NCBI RefSeq assembly: GCF_022427965.1
Contig: NZ_JAKTTI010000043.1
Span: forward strand, 1-34,384
Length of the DNA: 34,384 bases
Direction of reading: 5' to 3'
Source: Fredinandcohnia quinoae
GTDB taxonomy: Bacteria; Bacillota; Bacilli; Bacillales; Bacillaceae_L
This document shows positions 8,347-16,347 of this stretch, in pieces. Position numbers and translations under genes: made by a program. Under the pieces are notes generated by a model. It saw only the letters and a list, made by a program, of their open reading frames with translations, was not told where the DNA came from and did not search any database. Within the stretch, counting starts at the first letter, position 1. Each line of letters begins with the position of its first letter.

Positions 8347-9762
8347 TTATTTAGTAAGCAACTGTGCGCCTGCAATCCCTGGTTTAGTCATTTCAAATGG
8401 GTCCAATATTAAATCTAGTTCTTCTTCACTTAAAACATCATAGCGCAGGCATAACTCTCGAATGGATACTCCTTTGAGAACACACTCTCTCGCAATCTCG
8501 GAAGCTATATTATAACCAATATGAGGATTGACTGCGGTTAATAATCCCACACTCTTCTCAACATAGTCTTTTAGAATTTTTTCATTCGCCTTAATACCTG
8601 CAATGCAATGCTCTGTGAATACCTTGAAGCCATTATTCATAATTGAAATGGATTGTAATAAATTAAATACTAATACGGGCTCCATCACATTTAGTTCAAA
8701 TTGACCCGCTTCAGACGCTAGAGAAATCGTATGGTCATTTCCGATTACTTGAAAAGCAATTTGATTGATTACTTCTGGCATAACAGGATTTACTTTTCCT
8801 GGCATAATTGATGAACCTGGCTGACGAGCTGGTAAGATAATCTCATACAATCCCGCTCTTGGACCTGATGCCATTAACCGAAGATCATTGGCAATTTTGG
8901 ACATATTAACCATACAAATTTTTAGTGTAGATGACACTTGTGTATATGCATCTGTATTTTGGGTTGCATCAATTAAATCTTCAGCAGGAATAAAAGGAAT
9001 CTCTGATATTTCTGCAATGTGTTTGACAACCTTTTCAATATAATTTGGGTCAGCATTTAGACCTGTACCTACCGCTGTAGCACCCATATTTATTTCAAGT
9101 AAGTTTTCCTTCGCTCTTTCAATTCTCTTTATATCGCGTTCAATCACATTTGTGTAAGCCTTGAATTCTTGACCAAGTCGAATTGGAACTGCATCCTGCA
9201 GGTGAGTTCTACCAATTTTTATCACATGATCGAATTCCTCTGCTTTTGCGTTAAATACATTTCTCATTTCAGTCATCGTGTTCAACAATAGATCTAATGC
9301 CCGATATGTTGCGATGTGTATAGCACTTGGGAATGCATCATTCGTTGATTGCGCCATATTGACATCTATATTAGGATGCAAATAAGAGTAGTCTCCTTTT
9401 TCTCTTCCCATGAGCTCTAATCCTCTATTTGCAATAACTTCATTTGTATTCATATTTATCGAGGTACCGGCACCACCTTGAATTGGATCAACAATAAATT
9501 GATCATGCCATTGCCCATTTATGATTTCATCAGCTGCCTGTGAAATTGCCTCTGCCTTCCCTTTATATAACCCACCAATTTCAGAATTAGCAAGGGCTGC
9601 TGCCTTTTTAACAATTGCCATTGCAATGATCAGTTCCCGGTCTATTTTATATCCAGTAATCGGGAAATTCTCAATAGCTCTTAACGTCTGAACCCCATAA
9701 TACGCTTCATTTGGAACATTCTTTTCACCAAGAAAATCCTTTTCAACTCTAAATGTGTTCAC
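8347..9762 (-). CDS. aspA: Aspartate ammonia-lyase
   Basis: A 471-residue enzyme of the fumarase/aspartase superfamily that converts L-aspartate to fumarate and ammonia in the cytoplasm. Conserved blocks are present: NMNTNEVIANRG and MAQSTNDAFPSAIH near the active site, GRTHLQDAVPIRLGQEF, and the superfamily signature GSSIMPGKVNP with its flexible catalytic-serine loop. I chose the GTG at 9762: AAGGAGAGGG precedes it, and VNTFRVEKDFLGEK aligns with the start I recall for B. subtilis AnsB. The in-frame ATG at 9858 is rejected because a TATAAT box (9803-9808) lies inside that extension. It is monocistronic, with its own strong terminator. It stands divergent from a MalT-like regulator, which may or may not control it. 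No ansA-type asparaginase gene is next to it. Confidence 0.95.
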   Translation of the reverse strand: MNTFRVEKDFLGEKNVPNEAYYGVQTLRAIENFPITGYKIDRELIIAMAIVKKAAALANSEIGGLYKGKAEAISQAADEIINGQWHDQFIVDPIQGGAGTSINMNTNEVIANRGLELMGREKGDYSYLHPNIDVNMAQSTNDAFPSAIHIATYRALDLLLNTMTEMRNVFNAKAEEFDHVIKIGRTHLQDAVPIRLGQEFKAYTNVIERDIKRIERAKENLLEINMGATAVGTGLNADPNYIEKVVKHIAEISEIPFIPAEDLIDATQNTDAYTQVSSTLKICMVNMSKIANDLRLMASGPRAGLYEIILPARQPGSSIMPGKVNPVMPEVINQIAFQVIGNDHTISLASEAGQFELNVMEPVLVFNLLQSISIMNNGFKVFTEHCIAGIKANEKILKDYVEKSVGLLTAVNPHIGYNIASEIARECVLKGVSIRELCLRYDVLSEEELDLILDPFEMTKPGIAGAQLLTK

Positions 9763-9785
9763 CCTTATCCCTCTCCTTATCATGC

Positions 9786-9811
9786 TGTTGGACAACACCA
9801 TTATTATAGCA
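9786..9811 (-). promoter_or_regulatory. Extended -10 promoter of aspA with inverted repeat at the start site
   Basis: The minus strand has an extended -10 element TGCTATAAT (9803-9811) without a good -35 box. The palindrome TGTTGGACAACA (9786-9797) lies at the predicted transcription start, a possible operator. The leader to the GTG start would be about 35 bases. Confidence 0.45.
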
Positions 9812-10040
9812 CCGATAGATTCAAAGAAAAGCAAAAGAGTATTAATATTTCTTCCCATTTTTATATACCTATTTTTTAATAAAAGAATCCTTTTAGATAT
9901 TGATCACCCCAGCATCTAGAAAAATATGTATTTTTATGATTTGTTCATTTATAATTTGTTCAAAGGATTAATTAATAAAGTACTAGGATTAGATATAGTT
10001 ACCGAGATATTCCAAGTAACTTTTTTGAAGGAGGAAATGG

Positions 10041-12593
10041 ATGAATACAGTTTGGTTGAACTCAAAAACAGTCGTACCAAGTATCGCAAATACTGCTATT
10101 AATAGAGAACGATTACTACAAGTATTACAAGAAGGGAGTTCTACAAATTTAACAATTGTCCAAGCTCCTGGGGGCTATGGGAAAACAACTATCCTTAGCC
10201 AGTGGATCAGCCATATTAACCAGCCCACTTCTTGGTTTTCAATTGACGCACTTGATAATGACCCCATTCGTTTTTGGAAATATGTCATTCAATCCGTGTC
10301 AGACTCGCTTAAAAGTGACCTAGCTAATCGCCTATTCCCACTGTTTCATTCACCTTTGCATTCACCTCATGAGCTTATAATTGATTCCTTCTTAAATGAA
10401 TTGAGTACGATTAATCAGTATATTCATATCGTCTTAGATGACTACCATGTTATTGAAGATCCAACTATTCATGAAATGATGACCCGTTTTATCGATTATT
10501 TACCTAGCAATACCCGGGTGTATTTGTTATGTAGGACTACATTACCACTTCCATTAGCAAAATGGCGTGTCCAATCAAATCTAACTGAAATTGATTTCGA
10601 GCAACTAAGTTTCACATATGAGGAAGTTGAAGCTTTGTATAAAAAGAAGAATCATCTCATAGTAGATGAAGACAGGTTCTATCAGAATCTGTTAAATAGT
10701 ACTGAAGGATGGGTTGCAGGACTCCAAATGGCTAGCCTCTCCATGGTAACTGATGAATTACACGATTCTAGGTTTGATGGGACACACCCATTTGTGACTG
10801 AATATTTATTGAAGGAAATCTTTCGGACACTTTCACCTGAAATTCAGGATTTTCTTTTACAAACCTCCGTTCTTACTATGTTGGAGCCCAAGATTTGCAA
10901 TTTATTAACGAGTCGTTCAGACAGTTACGATGTTTTAGTTGAGCTAGTAGAAAAGGGCATTTTCACAGTTCGATTGTCTTCGGCTCGCCCTGTTTTTCGA
11001 TATCATCACTTATTCGCAGATGTTCTTCAAATAGAAATGAGAAATAAATATCCAGAGGAACAAGTGTCTTCTATTTATAAGAATGCAGGTACCCTTTTAT
11101 GTGAAAAAGGAGATTATATATCGGCAATTGAATTAGTTTTACAACAAAAAATCTTTCATCTAGCAGATGCATGGATTAAAACCTACCTTGTTGATATCTT
11201 TACTTCAGGGCAAATTGCAACATTTGTACGCTGGATTGATACTTTCCGAAAAGATAATTATTCACTTCCCTATGAAACGATTGTCATGTATACCATTGCT
11301 CTCACCTCTATTCCTGACTTAAAAAAAGCAAAACAAATAATTGATGAACTAGAACAGAGGAATATAATTAATCAATGGATGGATCATCCCGATAACCAAG
11401 GTATTGTTAGTATTTTGACTACCTTAAAAGCATATGTCCTAATGGCAATTGGGGATGAACCGGAAAAAGTAGTAGAAATTCTTGTAAACCAGCTTAAAGC
11501 TGGACGGGTGAGCTCTAGATGGGATCATATCCCTATGCATTACAATCAGTTTGAACCTAAAATATCACGTACATTGATGGGAGCAAAGGGAAAGTTTTCT
11601 CCATTAAATGGAGCGATTGCATTTTCTGATTTCCTTCGTCAAACCGAATTTAAAGAGCAAAATTTAATGGGGTTTAGCTATGGTGTGTTAGCCGAGATCA
11701 TGTATGAAGCTAATTTACTAGAAGATGCCCTACATGAAATAGAGGGTGGATTGCAATATGCCAACCGTTTTCAAGATTCTGGTTTAGCCATTCCACTTTA
11801 CATATTAAAAAGTAGAATCTATATGGCAAAAAAGCAATTTACCTCTGCCCAAGCCGTGTTAGATCATGCTATACAAAGTGTAACGGAATGGTATTGGGTT
11901 CGTTCATTACGAGCAATGAAGGCACATTGTTATTTAATGCAGTTTGATTTAATAAATGCTGAGATGGAATTGTTCAAAATGGATAGGCCTGATATTCTTA
12001 AAATCGAGCTAGGTCAAGAGTTCTGGCTGCTTGTATACGTTCGACTTTTATTGAATAAGAAGAACTATCATGAAGCATTGACAATTTCGATTCTAGTAAA
12101 GGAAAAGGCTTCAAATGATGAGCAAATCTCAACCATTATCGAAGCCTTGATACTTGAAGCAATCTGTTATTTAAAGATAGATTCTCATGAACTTGCCATT
12201 TCCACGCTACATAAAGCGCTGGAATTAGGATCTGCTTATGAATATAAAAGAATCTTCCTAGACGAAGCAGAGATCAATTCGTTATTTAAAAAATACATTT
12301 CATTTCGACAAAAGGATACGAGTACTCATTGGGAAGCTGTTCCCCTCTCCTATATTGAAGATTTGATAAGAACTTGTACAAAAATAGACGATAAATCTAT
12401 GCGCGGAATTCTTACTCCACGTGAAATGGATGTACTTCAATTATTGGCAAGGGGTGCATCAAACCGAGAGATTGCTAGTCAATTATTTCTTTCTGAAGGA
12501 ACTATTCGTGTCTATTTAACTAACATCTATAGTAAACTTGAAGTCCAATCCCGTACTCAAGCAATCTTGCTAGCGAAAGAATGGAATCTCTGA
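10041..12593 (+). CDS. MalT-like LuxR family ATP-dependent transcriptional regulator (LAL)
   Basis: An 850-residue regulator of the large ATP-binding LuxR type. The N-terminus has a STAND-type NTPase with Walker A in APGGYGKTT (42-50) and a Walker B-like HIVLDDYHVIED near 128-139. A winged-helix relay follows, then a long helical TPR-like region from about 340 to 770 that would sense a ligand or partner. The last 65 residues form a LuxR/GerE helix-turn-helix: LTPREMDVLQLLARGASNREIASQLFLSEGTIR, split here for length into its two helices around ASNREIA and SEGTIRVYL. The ATG has AAGGAGG eight bases upstream. It is divergent from aspA with about 280 bases between start codons, and ends with a terminator at 12621-12642. 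The inducer and target are unknown; neighbours suggest aspartate metabolism or the sinI-like gene as candidates only. Confidence 0.9.
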   Translation: MNTVWLNSKTVVPSIANTAINRERLLQVLQEGSSTNLTIVQAPGGYGKTTILSQWISHINQPTSWFSIDALDNDPIRFWKYVIQSVSDSLKSDLANRLFPLFHSPLHSPHELIIDSFLNELSTINQYIHIVLDDYHVIEDPTIHEMMTRFIDYLPSNTRVYLLCRTTLPLPLAKWRVQSNLTEIDFEQLSFTYEEVEALYKKKNHLIVDEDRFYQNLLNSTEGWVAGLQMASLSMVTDELHDSRFDGTHPFVTEYLLKEIFRTLSPEIQDFLLQTSVLTMLEPKICNLLTSRSDSYDVLVELVEKGIFTVRLSSARPVFRYHHLFADVLQIEMRNKYPEEQVSSIYKNAGTLLCEKGDYISAIELVLQQKIFHLADAWIKTYLVDIFTSGQIATFVRWIDTFRKDNYSLPYETIVMYTIALTSIPDLKKAKQIIDELEQRNIINQWMDHPDNQGIVSILTTLKAYVLMAIGDEPEKVVEILVNQLKAGRVSSRWDHIPMHYNQFEPKISRTLMGAKGKFSPLNGAIAFSDFLRQTEFKEQNLMGFSYGVLAEIMYEANLLEDALHEIEGGLQYANRFQDSGLAIPLYILKSRIYMAKKQFTSAQAVLDHAIQSVTEWYWVRSLRAMKAHCYLMQFDLINAEMELFKMDRPDILKIELGQEFWLLVYVRLLLNKKNYHEALTISILVKEKASNDEQISTIIEALILEAICYLKIDSHELAISTLHKALELGSAYEYKRIFLDEAEINSLFKKYISFRQKDTSTHWEAVPLSYIEDLIRTCTKIDDKSMRGILTPREMDVLQLLARGASNREIASQLFLSEGTIRVYLTNIYSKLEVQSRTQAILLAKEWNL

Positions 12594-12620
12594 GTCATAT
12601 TCAGATTTCTAAATGGGAGG

Positions 12621-12642
12621 CACATCCTTTTTAAAGGATGTG
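12621..12642 (+). terminator. Intrinsic terminator of the LAL regulator gene
   Basis: Ten-base arms CACATCCTTT and AAAGGATGTG with a two-base TT centre are followed by TTTTTAATTTG, 27 bases after the stop codon: a good rho-independent terminator. Confidence 0.88.
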
Positions 12643-12918
12643 TTTTTAATTTGTTGTCGAGGCAAGGGGTTAGTAAAAGGTTCAAAATATTAACATTCCT
12701 CAATAGCAGATGTTAATGCATTTGTTTATTATTATTTAGAGTGTGTTTACCTTGTTAACAGAATCGATATATTCCTATATCAGATTAACACTCCCTTCTA
12801 TGATATTTTAAAAAATCCCAACAAATCACATCAAGGAAATCTTCTATACCTCACCTTAGTGTCTCTAGCCAATTTGCACCCTTATGAAGGTAAAATTGAA
12901 AAAGAGGAGGTCTAAACA
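12643..12918 (+). promoter_or_regulatory. Regulatory region upstream of the sinI-like gene, with two inverted repeats
   Basis: This gap has no gene. It holds an ATTAACAT/ATGTTAAT inverted repeat (12689-12696 and 12710-12717) and a larger imperfect palindrome at 12739-12793: outer arms GAGTGT and ACACTC, core AATCGATATA-TTCC-TATATC-A-GATT. A sequence TTGTCGA at 12654-12660 differs by one base from a Spo0A box core (TGTCGAA). sinI is Spo0A-controlled in B. subtilis, so this is plausible but weak. No near-consensus promoter could be fixed. Confidence 0.35.
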
Positions 12919-13062
12919 TTGGATGAATTAGAACAAGAATGGGTTCAATTAATTTCTGAAGCTAAAGAAATAGGTCTAAACATTGAAGAGATACGGGAGT
13001 TTCTAAGATGTAGATTACATGAAACGAAGGTAGAAAGTATGTTAGCCCTTGCATTAGAGTAA
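12919..13062 (+). CDS. sinI: SinI-type antirepressor, 47 residues
   Basis: A 47-residue protein starting at a TTG with GAGGAGG eight bases upstream. It contains LDELEQEWVQLISEAKEIG, then LNIEEIREFLRCR: the SinI domain pattern of an acidic first helix with EWVxLxxEAK and a second helix EEIRxFL. I recall B. subtilis SinI as ELDQEWVELMVEAKEANISPEEIRKYL, a close match. SinI proteins bind SinR-type repressors of biofilm matrix genes and break up their tetramers. Here no sinR lies next to it, so the partner must be elsewhere. The C-terminal tail HETKVESMLALALE differs from B. subtilis. A bidirectional terminator follows at once. SinI-domain identity is strong; the biological role is inferred. Confidence 0.85.
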   Translation: MDELEQEWVQLISEAKEIGLNIEEIREFLRCRLHETKVESMLALALE

Positions 13063-13066
13063 ATAA

Positions 13067-13088
13067 AAAGACCACTAGTGTGGTCTTT
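13067..13088. terminator. Bidirectional terminator between sinI-like and nitroreductase genes
   Basis: Perfect nine-base arms AAAGACCAC and GTGGTCTTT with a TAGT loop lie between two converging genes. The flanking A and T runs (AAATAAAAAG on one side) make it suited to both strands. Confidence 0.8.
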
Positions 13089-13108
13089 ACTATTCTTGAT
13101 TACATGAT

Positions 13109-13663
13109 TCACCTAATCCACTTTGTAACTTCCTCGAATGGTTTCCTCTTACCATCAGGTACGCTCCTTGATGGGTAGCCAAAATAAAGGAAACCAAGAA
13201 CCTCACCTTTCTCAGATAAACCGAAAAACTCTCTCATCATAGGATCATATGTTGGCTTTCCTGTTCTCCAAATACCTGCAAGGCCTAGACTATGCGCTGC
13301 TAAAAGCATATTTTGAATGCAAGAAAAGACAGCACCATACTCCTCTATGTTTACGGCTTTCGGATTATCACTTGGTTCAACAGCTACTGCTATGATCACC
13401 GGTGCACGTAATGGTTTGGCTAAAACCTTTTCAAGCTTTGCCTCGTCTGTTTCACCGTTTTTCTTTGCGATATTTTGCAGAACATTCCCTAAGCCTTTCC
13501 TACCCTCTCCCTGCAAAACAAAAAAACGCCACGGCTCTGTTTGATGATGGCTAGGAGCCCAAGTACCCGCTTCTAGAATTTGTTCAATCACATGTTCTTC
13601 TACTTCCTTATCCAGCACTAGCCCCGAACTTCGGCGCGTCCTAATCGCCTCAATTACATCCAT
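13109..13663 (-). CDS. Nitroreductase family FMN-dependent oxidoreductase
   Basis: A 184-residue cytoplasmic flavoprotein of the short nitroreductase type (YdjA/YfhC-like length). The N-terminal IRTRRSSG motif binds the FMN phosphate. APSHHQTEPWRFFVL near 36-50 and the late GLAGIWRTGKP segment line the flavin and active site. Such enzymes reduce nitro compounds or quinones with NAD(P)H, but the physiological substrate is usually unknown. The ATG at 13663 has GGGGGAGAG upstream. The 138-residue membrane gene lies 18 bases upstream on the same strand, so the two probably share a transcript that ends at 13067-13088. Confidence 0.88.
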   Translation of the reverse strand: MDVIEAIRTRRSSGLVLDKEVEEHVIEQILEAGTWAPSHHQTEPWRFFVLQGEGRKGLGNVLQNIAKKNGETDEAKLEKVLAKPLRAPVIIAVAVEPSDNPKAVNIEEYGAVFSCIQNMLLAAHSLGLAGIWRTGKPTYDPMMREFFGLSEKGEVLGFLYFGYPSRSVPDGKRKPFEEVTKWIR

Positions 13664-13681
13664 ACATATCTCTCCCCCGAT

Positions 13682-14098
13682 TTATTTTCCCTTCGAAATC
13701 TCATTATAATTTTTGAACTTAGTGAACCATTTTTTCTTTTTTAAGTATCTTTCGTTAAGTACAAGAACTTTTCCTTCTTCAGAAGGCACATATTTTCGAT
13801 AAACTGATTTATATTTTTCAAATGCAAAGTGACCTACTATATAGATTGGCAAAATAATGAGCATGAGGATTACGAATTGAGGGATCATTTTGATTTCATT
13901 CTCTAAGATAAAAATCGTCATAACAGCATGTGCCCCAAATGAAACCATTAAGGTAATGAGCACATTACAAATATGAAAAGGAAACACATCCTTTTCCTCA
14001 TGAAACATTCGTTCCAATTCATTCTTGAAGACAAGCGTGATAAATACTGATATCACAATGACAATAAGAGAAACAAAATATGTAAAAACTATGTACAT
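13682..14098 (-). CDS. Small membrane protein of unknown function
   Basis: A 138-residue protein with three clear hydrophobic segments (about 2-24, 44-67 and 73-94) and a basic cytoplasmic tail from 95 on, ending in a lysine-rich KKKKWFTKFKNYNEISKGK. No family recognised. The ATG at 14098 has GAGGG about ten bases upstream. It lies 18 bases before the nitroreductase gene on the same strand and is likely cotranscribed with it. The positive charge of the tail supports an inside orientation for the C-terminus. Confidence 0.6.
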   Translation of the reverse strand: MYIVFTYFVSLIVIVISVFITLVFKNELERMFHEEKDVFPFHICNVLITLMVSFGAHAVMTIFILENEIKMIPQFVILMLIILPIYIVGHFAFEKYKSVYRKYVPSEEGKVLVLNERYLKKKKWFTKFKNYNEISKGK

Positions 14099-14578
14099 TT
14101 TTCACGGCCCTCGCTCTCATATATCATACTTTCATTGTACCACAAGAAATGGAAAATGAGACCTCCTAAAGAACTATTTGAATTCAGTGTAAATAGACCT
14201 ATCGCTACTTATTATTAGCACAATATCAATAATTCGTTTTCATTATTTTTCAAAATATTTAAAAAACTATTTGAAATTCATTTTAATGTCTCTTATTGTG
14301 AATACAATGTAGATTACATGAATTGATTTTTCTACATAAATTATTTTAGGAGGGGGTAGACGGATGGGATTATAAGTTTTTTAATGTAAGGTCGCAACTA
14401 GAATAGTTACGAGTGAAAAATACGAGAATACATAAACGCTAGATTAAGTGCTTACTATTATTCTATTAACTTGAACAATAACAAGTCATGCACCACTCAT
14501 AACTTATCATTGTAAATGCTCTCTTGTATGTGAAAGGTAATATCAATTTATTTACTATTAATCTAGGAGGAATAATTG
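14099..14578 (+). promoter_or_regulatory. Long leader and promoter region of the chitinase gene, with a three-codon mini-ORF
   Basis: The gap holds a possible sigma-A promoter: TTGAAA (14271-14276), 17 bases, TATTGT (14294-14299). If real, it gives a leader of about 270 bases. Inside the leader a strong AGGAGGGGG (14348-14356) is followed by ATG GGA TTA TAA (14364-14375), a three-codon reading frame, then a TTTTTT run. A small hairpin AACTA-GAA-TAGTT lies at about 14396-14408. No CRE-like or known riboswitch sequence was recognised. Confidence 0.4.
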
Positions 14579-16234
14579 ATGAGAATGACATACGTAATTC
14601 GTAAAAGAGCTTTTCTTATCACACTATGCATGCTCTTAATTTTATCTTTACTTCCGGCTTTATCACCTGCGAAGGCAGAGGCGGCCACTGATGATGACTA
14701 TAAGGTCGTTGGGTACTTTATTGCCTGGGGGTCTTACGGAAGGGACTTCCAGGTTGAAGATATGGATCCAACAAAAGTGACACATATTAACTATGCCTTC
14801 GCGGATATTTGTTTTGATGGCATACATGGTAATCCCGCATCAGCAGCATGTGATAAGGGCGATGGGACAGCCCCAGAAGATATTCCTGACGGATCTGTCG
14901 TACTCGGCGACCCATGGATTGATGCACAAAGTAGCTTTGGAGGCAGCTTCGACGGTGGGGTTAATGGGATTTACGGCAACCTTGGTAAACTAGCACAATT
15001 AAAAGTGGATAATCCACATCTCAAAACATTGATTTCAGTGGGCGGCTGGTCATGGTCAAACCGCTTCTCTGATGTTGCGGCAGATCCACAATTGAGACAA
15101 AACTTTGCAAACTCTGCAGTAGATTTTGTTCGTAACTTCAAAATGGATGGAATTGATATTGATTGGGAATATCCAGTAGCAGGGGGCATGGACGAGAACA
15201 GTTATCGACCAGAGGATAAGCAAAATCACACGCTGCTTCTACAGGATATTAGAAATGCATTAGATAAAGCTGAAAAAGAGGATGGTAAAGAATATCTATT
15301 AACCATCGCTTCTGCTGCAAGTCAAGCCTATCTTACCAATAATGAATTAGATAAAATTGCTCAAGTAGTTGATTTCATCAACATTATGACTTACGACTTC
15401 AGTGGCGTATGGCAGTCTACTAGTGGTCATAACGCACCATTATTCGGAGATAATCAAGCAGCAAACGCAGGGGTTATTAACGTAGGGGCAGATGTAGCAA
15501 CTGCTATAAGAGGACACTTAGATCATGGTGTACCTGCTAAAAAACTAGTAATGGGACTTCCTTTCTACGGAAAATCATGGGCGGGCTGTGAAGGTAATCC
15601 AAATAACGGCGGTTATTTAAACTGCCAAGGTGCAGGTACGGGTACATGGGAAGCAGGTGCATTAGAATATGATGATATCATAGCAAATTACGTCAACAAA
15701 AATGGCTATAAGCGCTATTGGAATAATGCAGCACAAGTACCTTACCTATTCAATGAGACTACAAAGCAATTCGTTACTTACGATGATGCTGAGTCAATTG
15801 CTGCCAAAGTTGCCTATATTGAAAACCTCGGTCTTGGAGGAGCAATGATTTGGGAACTATCATCAGATCGTCAATTCACGTTGTTATCAACAATTAACAA
15901 TGAATTTAAAAATGGAACTACACCAAAATCCCCAATCTATAACATTATGTCAGATTGGGATCAGAAAAAAGTATATACAGCCGGTCAACAAGTTCTCTTT
16001 AATGGTAATATCTATACAGCAAAATGGTGGACACTCGGTGAAAAGCCTAGCTCAAGCGATGCTTGGAAAAAAGGAGCGATTGCTGGGACCCCAGCACCAA
16101 TAGAAGCGTGGAGCAAAACAAGCACATATACACGCGGAGATAGTGTCACATACAACGGTAAAACATACAAAGCAAAATGGTGGACACTTGGCGAAAAGCC
16201 AGGCACTAGCGATGTATGGGAACTAATTAACTAA
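14579..16234 (+). CDS. Secreted GH18 chitinase with two C-terminal chitin-binding modules
   Basis: A 551-residue secreted endo-type chitinase. Residues 1-36 are a signal peptide: basic VIRKR, a hydrophobic core, and a likely AKAEA cleavage site. The GH18 barrel spans about 42-445, with the SVGGWSWS strand near 153-160 and the catalytic motif DGIDIDWEY, whose Glu197 is the acid/base. MTYDFSGVW and the C-terminal GGAMIWELSSD strand also fit. Two tandem CBM5/12-like modules follow (about 458-500 and 509-551), each with a copy of YxAKWWTLGEKP, whose paired tryptophans bind chitin. I chose the ATG at 14579, eight bases after AGGAGG; an in-frame TTG three bases earlier is too close. It hydrolyses beta-1,4-N-acetylglucosamine chains outside the cell. 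Neighbours include no other chitin genes, so it seems a stand-alone transcription unit. Confidence 0.96.
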   Translation: MRMTYVIRKRAFLITLCMLLILSLLPALSPAKAEAATDDDYKVVGYFIAWGSYGRDFQVEDMDPTKVTHINYAFADICFDGIHGNPASAACDKGDGTAPEDIPDGSVVLGDPWIDAQSSFGGSFDGGVNGIYGNLGKLAQLKVDNPHLKTLISVGGWSWSNRFSDVAADPQLRQNFANSAVDFVRNFKMDGIDIDWEYPVAGGMDENSYRPEDKQNHTLLLQDIRNALDKAEKEDGKEYLLTIASAASQAYLTNNELDKIAQVVDFINIMTYDFSGVWQSTSGHNAPLFGDNQAANAGVINVGADVATAIRGHLDHGVPAKKLVMGLPFYGKSWAGCEGNPNNGGYLNCQGAGTGTWEAGALEYDDIIANYVNKNGYKRYWNNAAQVPYLFNETTKQFVTYDDAESIAAKVAYIENLGLGGAMIWELSSDRQFTLLSTINNEFKNGTTPKSPIYNIMSDWDQKKVYTAGQQVLFNGNIYTAKWWTLGEKPSSSDAWKKGAIAGTPAPIEAWSKTSTYTRGDSVTYNGKTYKAKWWTLGEKPGTSDVWELIN

Positions 16235-16255
16235 ATGTAAAGATAAGGTATATTC

Positions 16256-16290
16256 AGTCCCACGGTATAGTATCGCCTTACTGTGGGACT
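16256..16290 (+). terminator. Hairpin after the chitinase gene
   Basis: Eight-base perfect arms AGTCCCAC and GTGGGACT enclose a 19-base loop, 21 bases past the stop codon. There is no T run after it (AACATCATGC), so it may act as an mRNA 3' stabiliser or a weak terminator rather than a classic intrinsic one. Confidence 0.5.
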
Positions 16291-16347
16291 AACATCATGC
16301 TACCTATATGAATAGCCGAGTTTCACAAAATATCGTAGATCAGTAAA

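Noticed and set aside
9763-9858. Longer aspA start at 9858
   Set aside because: The extended -10 promoter lies inside this stretch, and GTG 9762 has the ribosome binding site and matches homologue starts.
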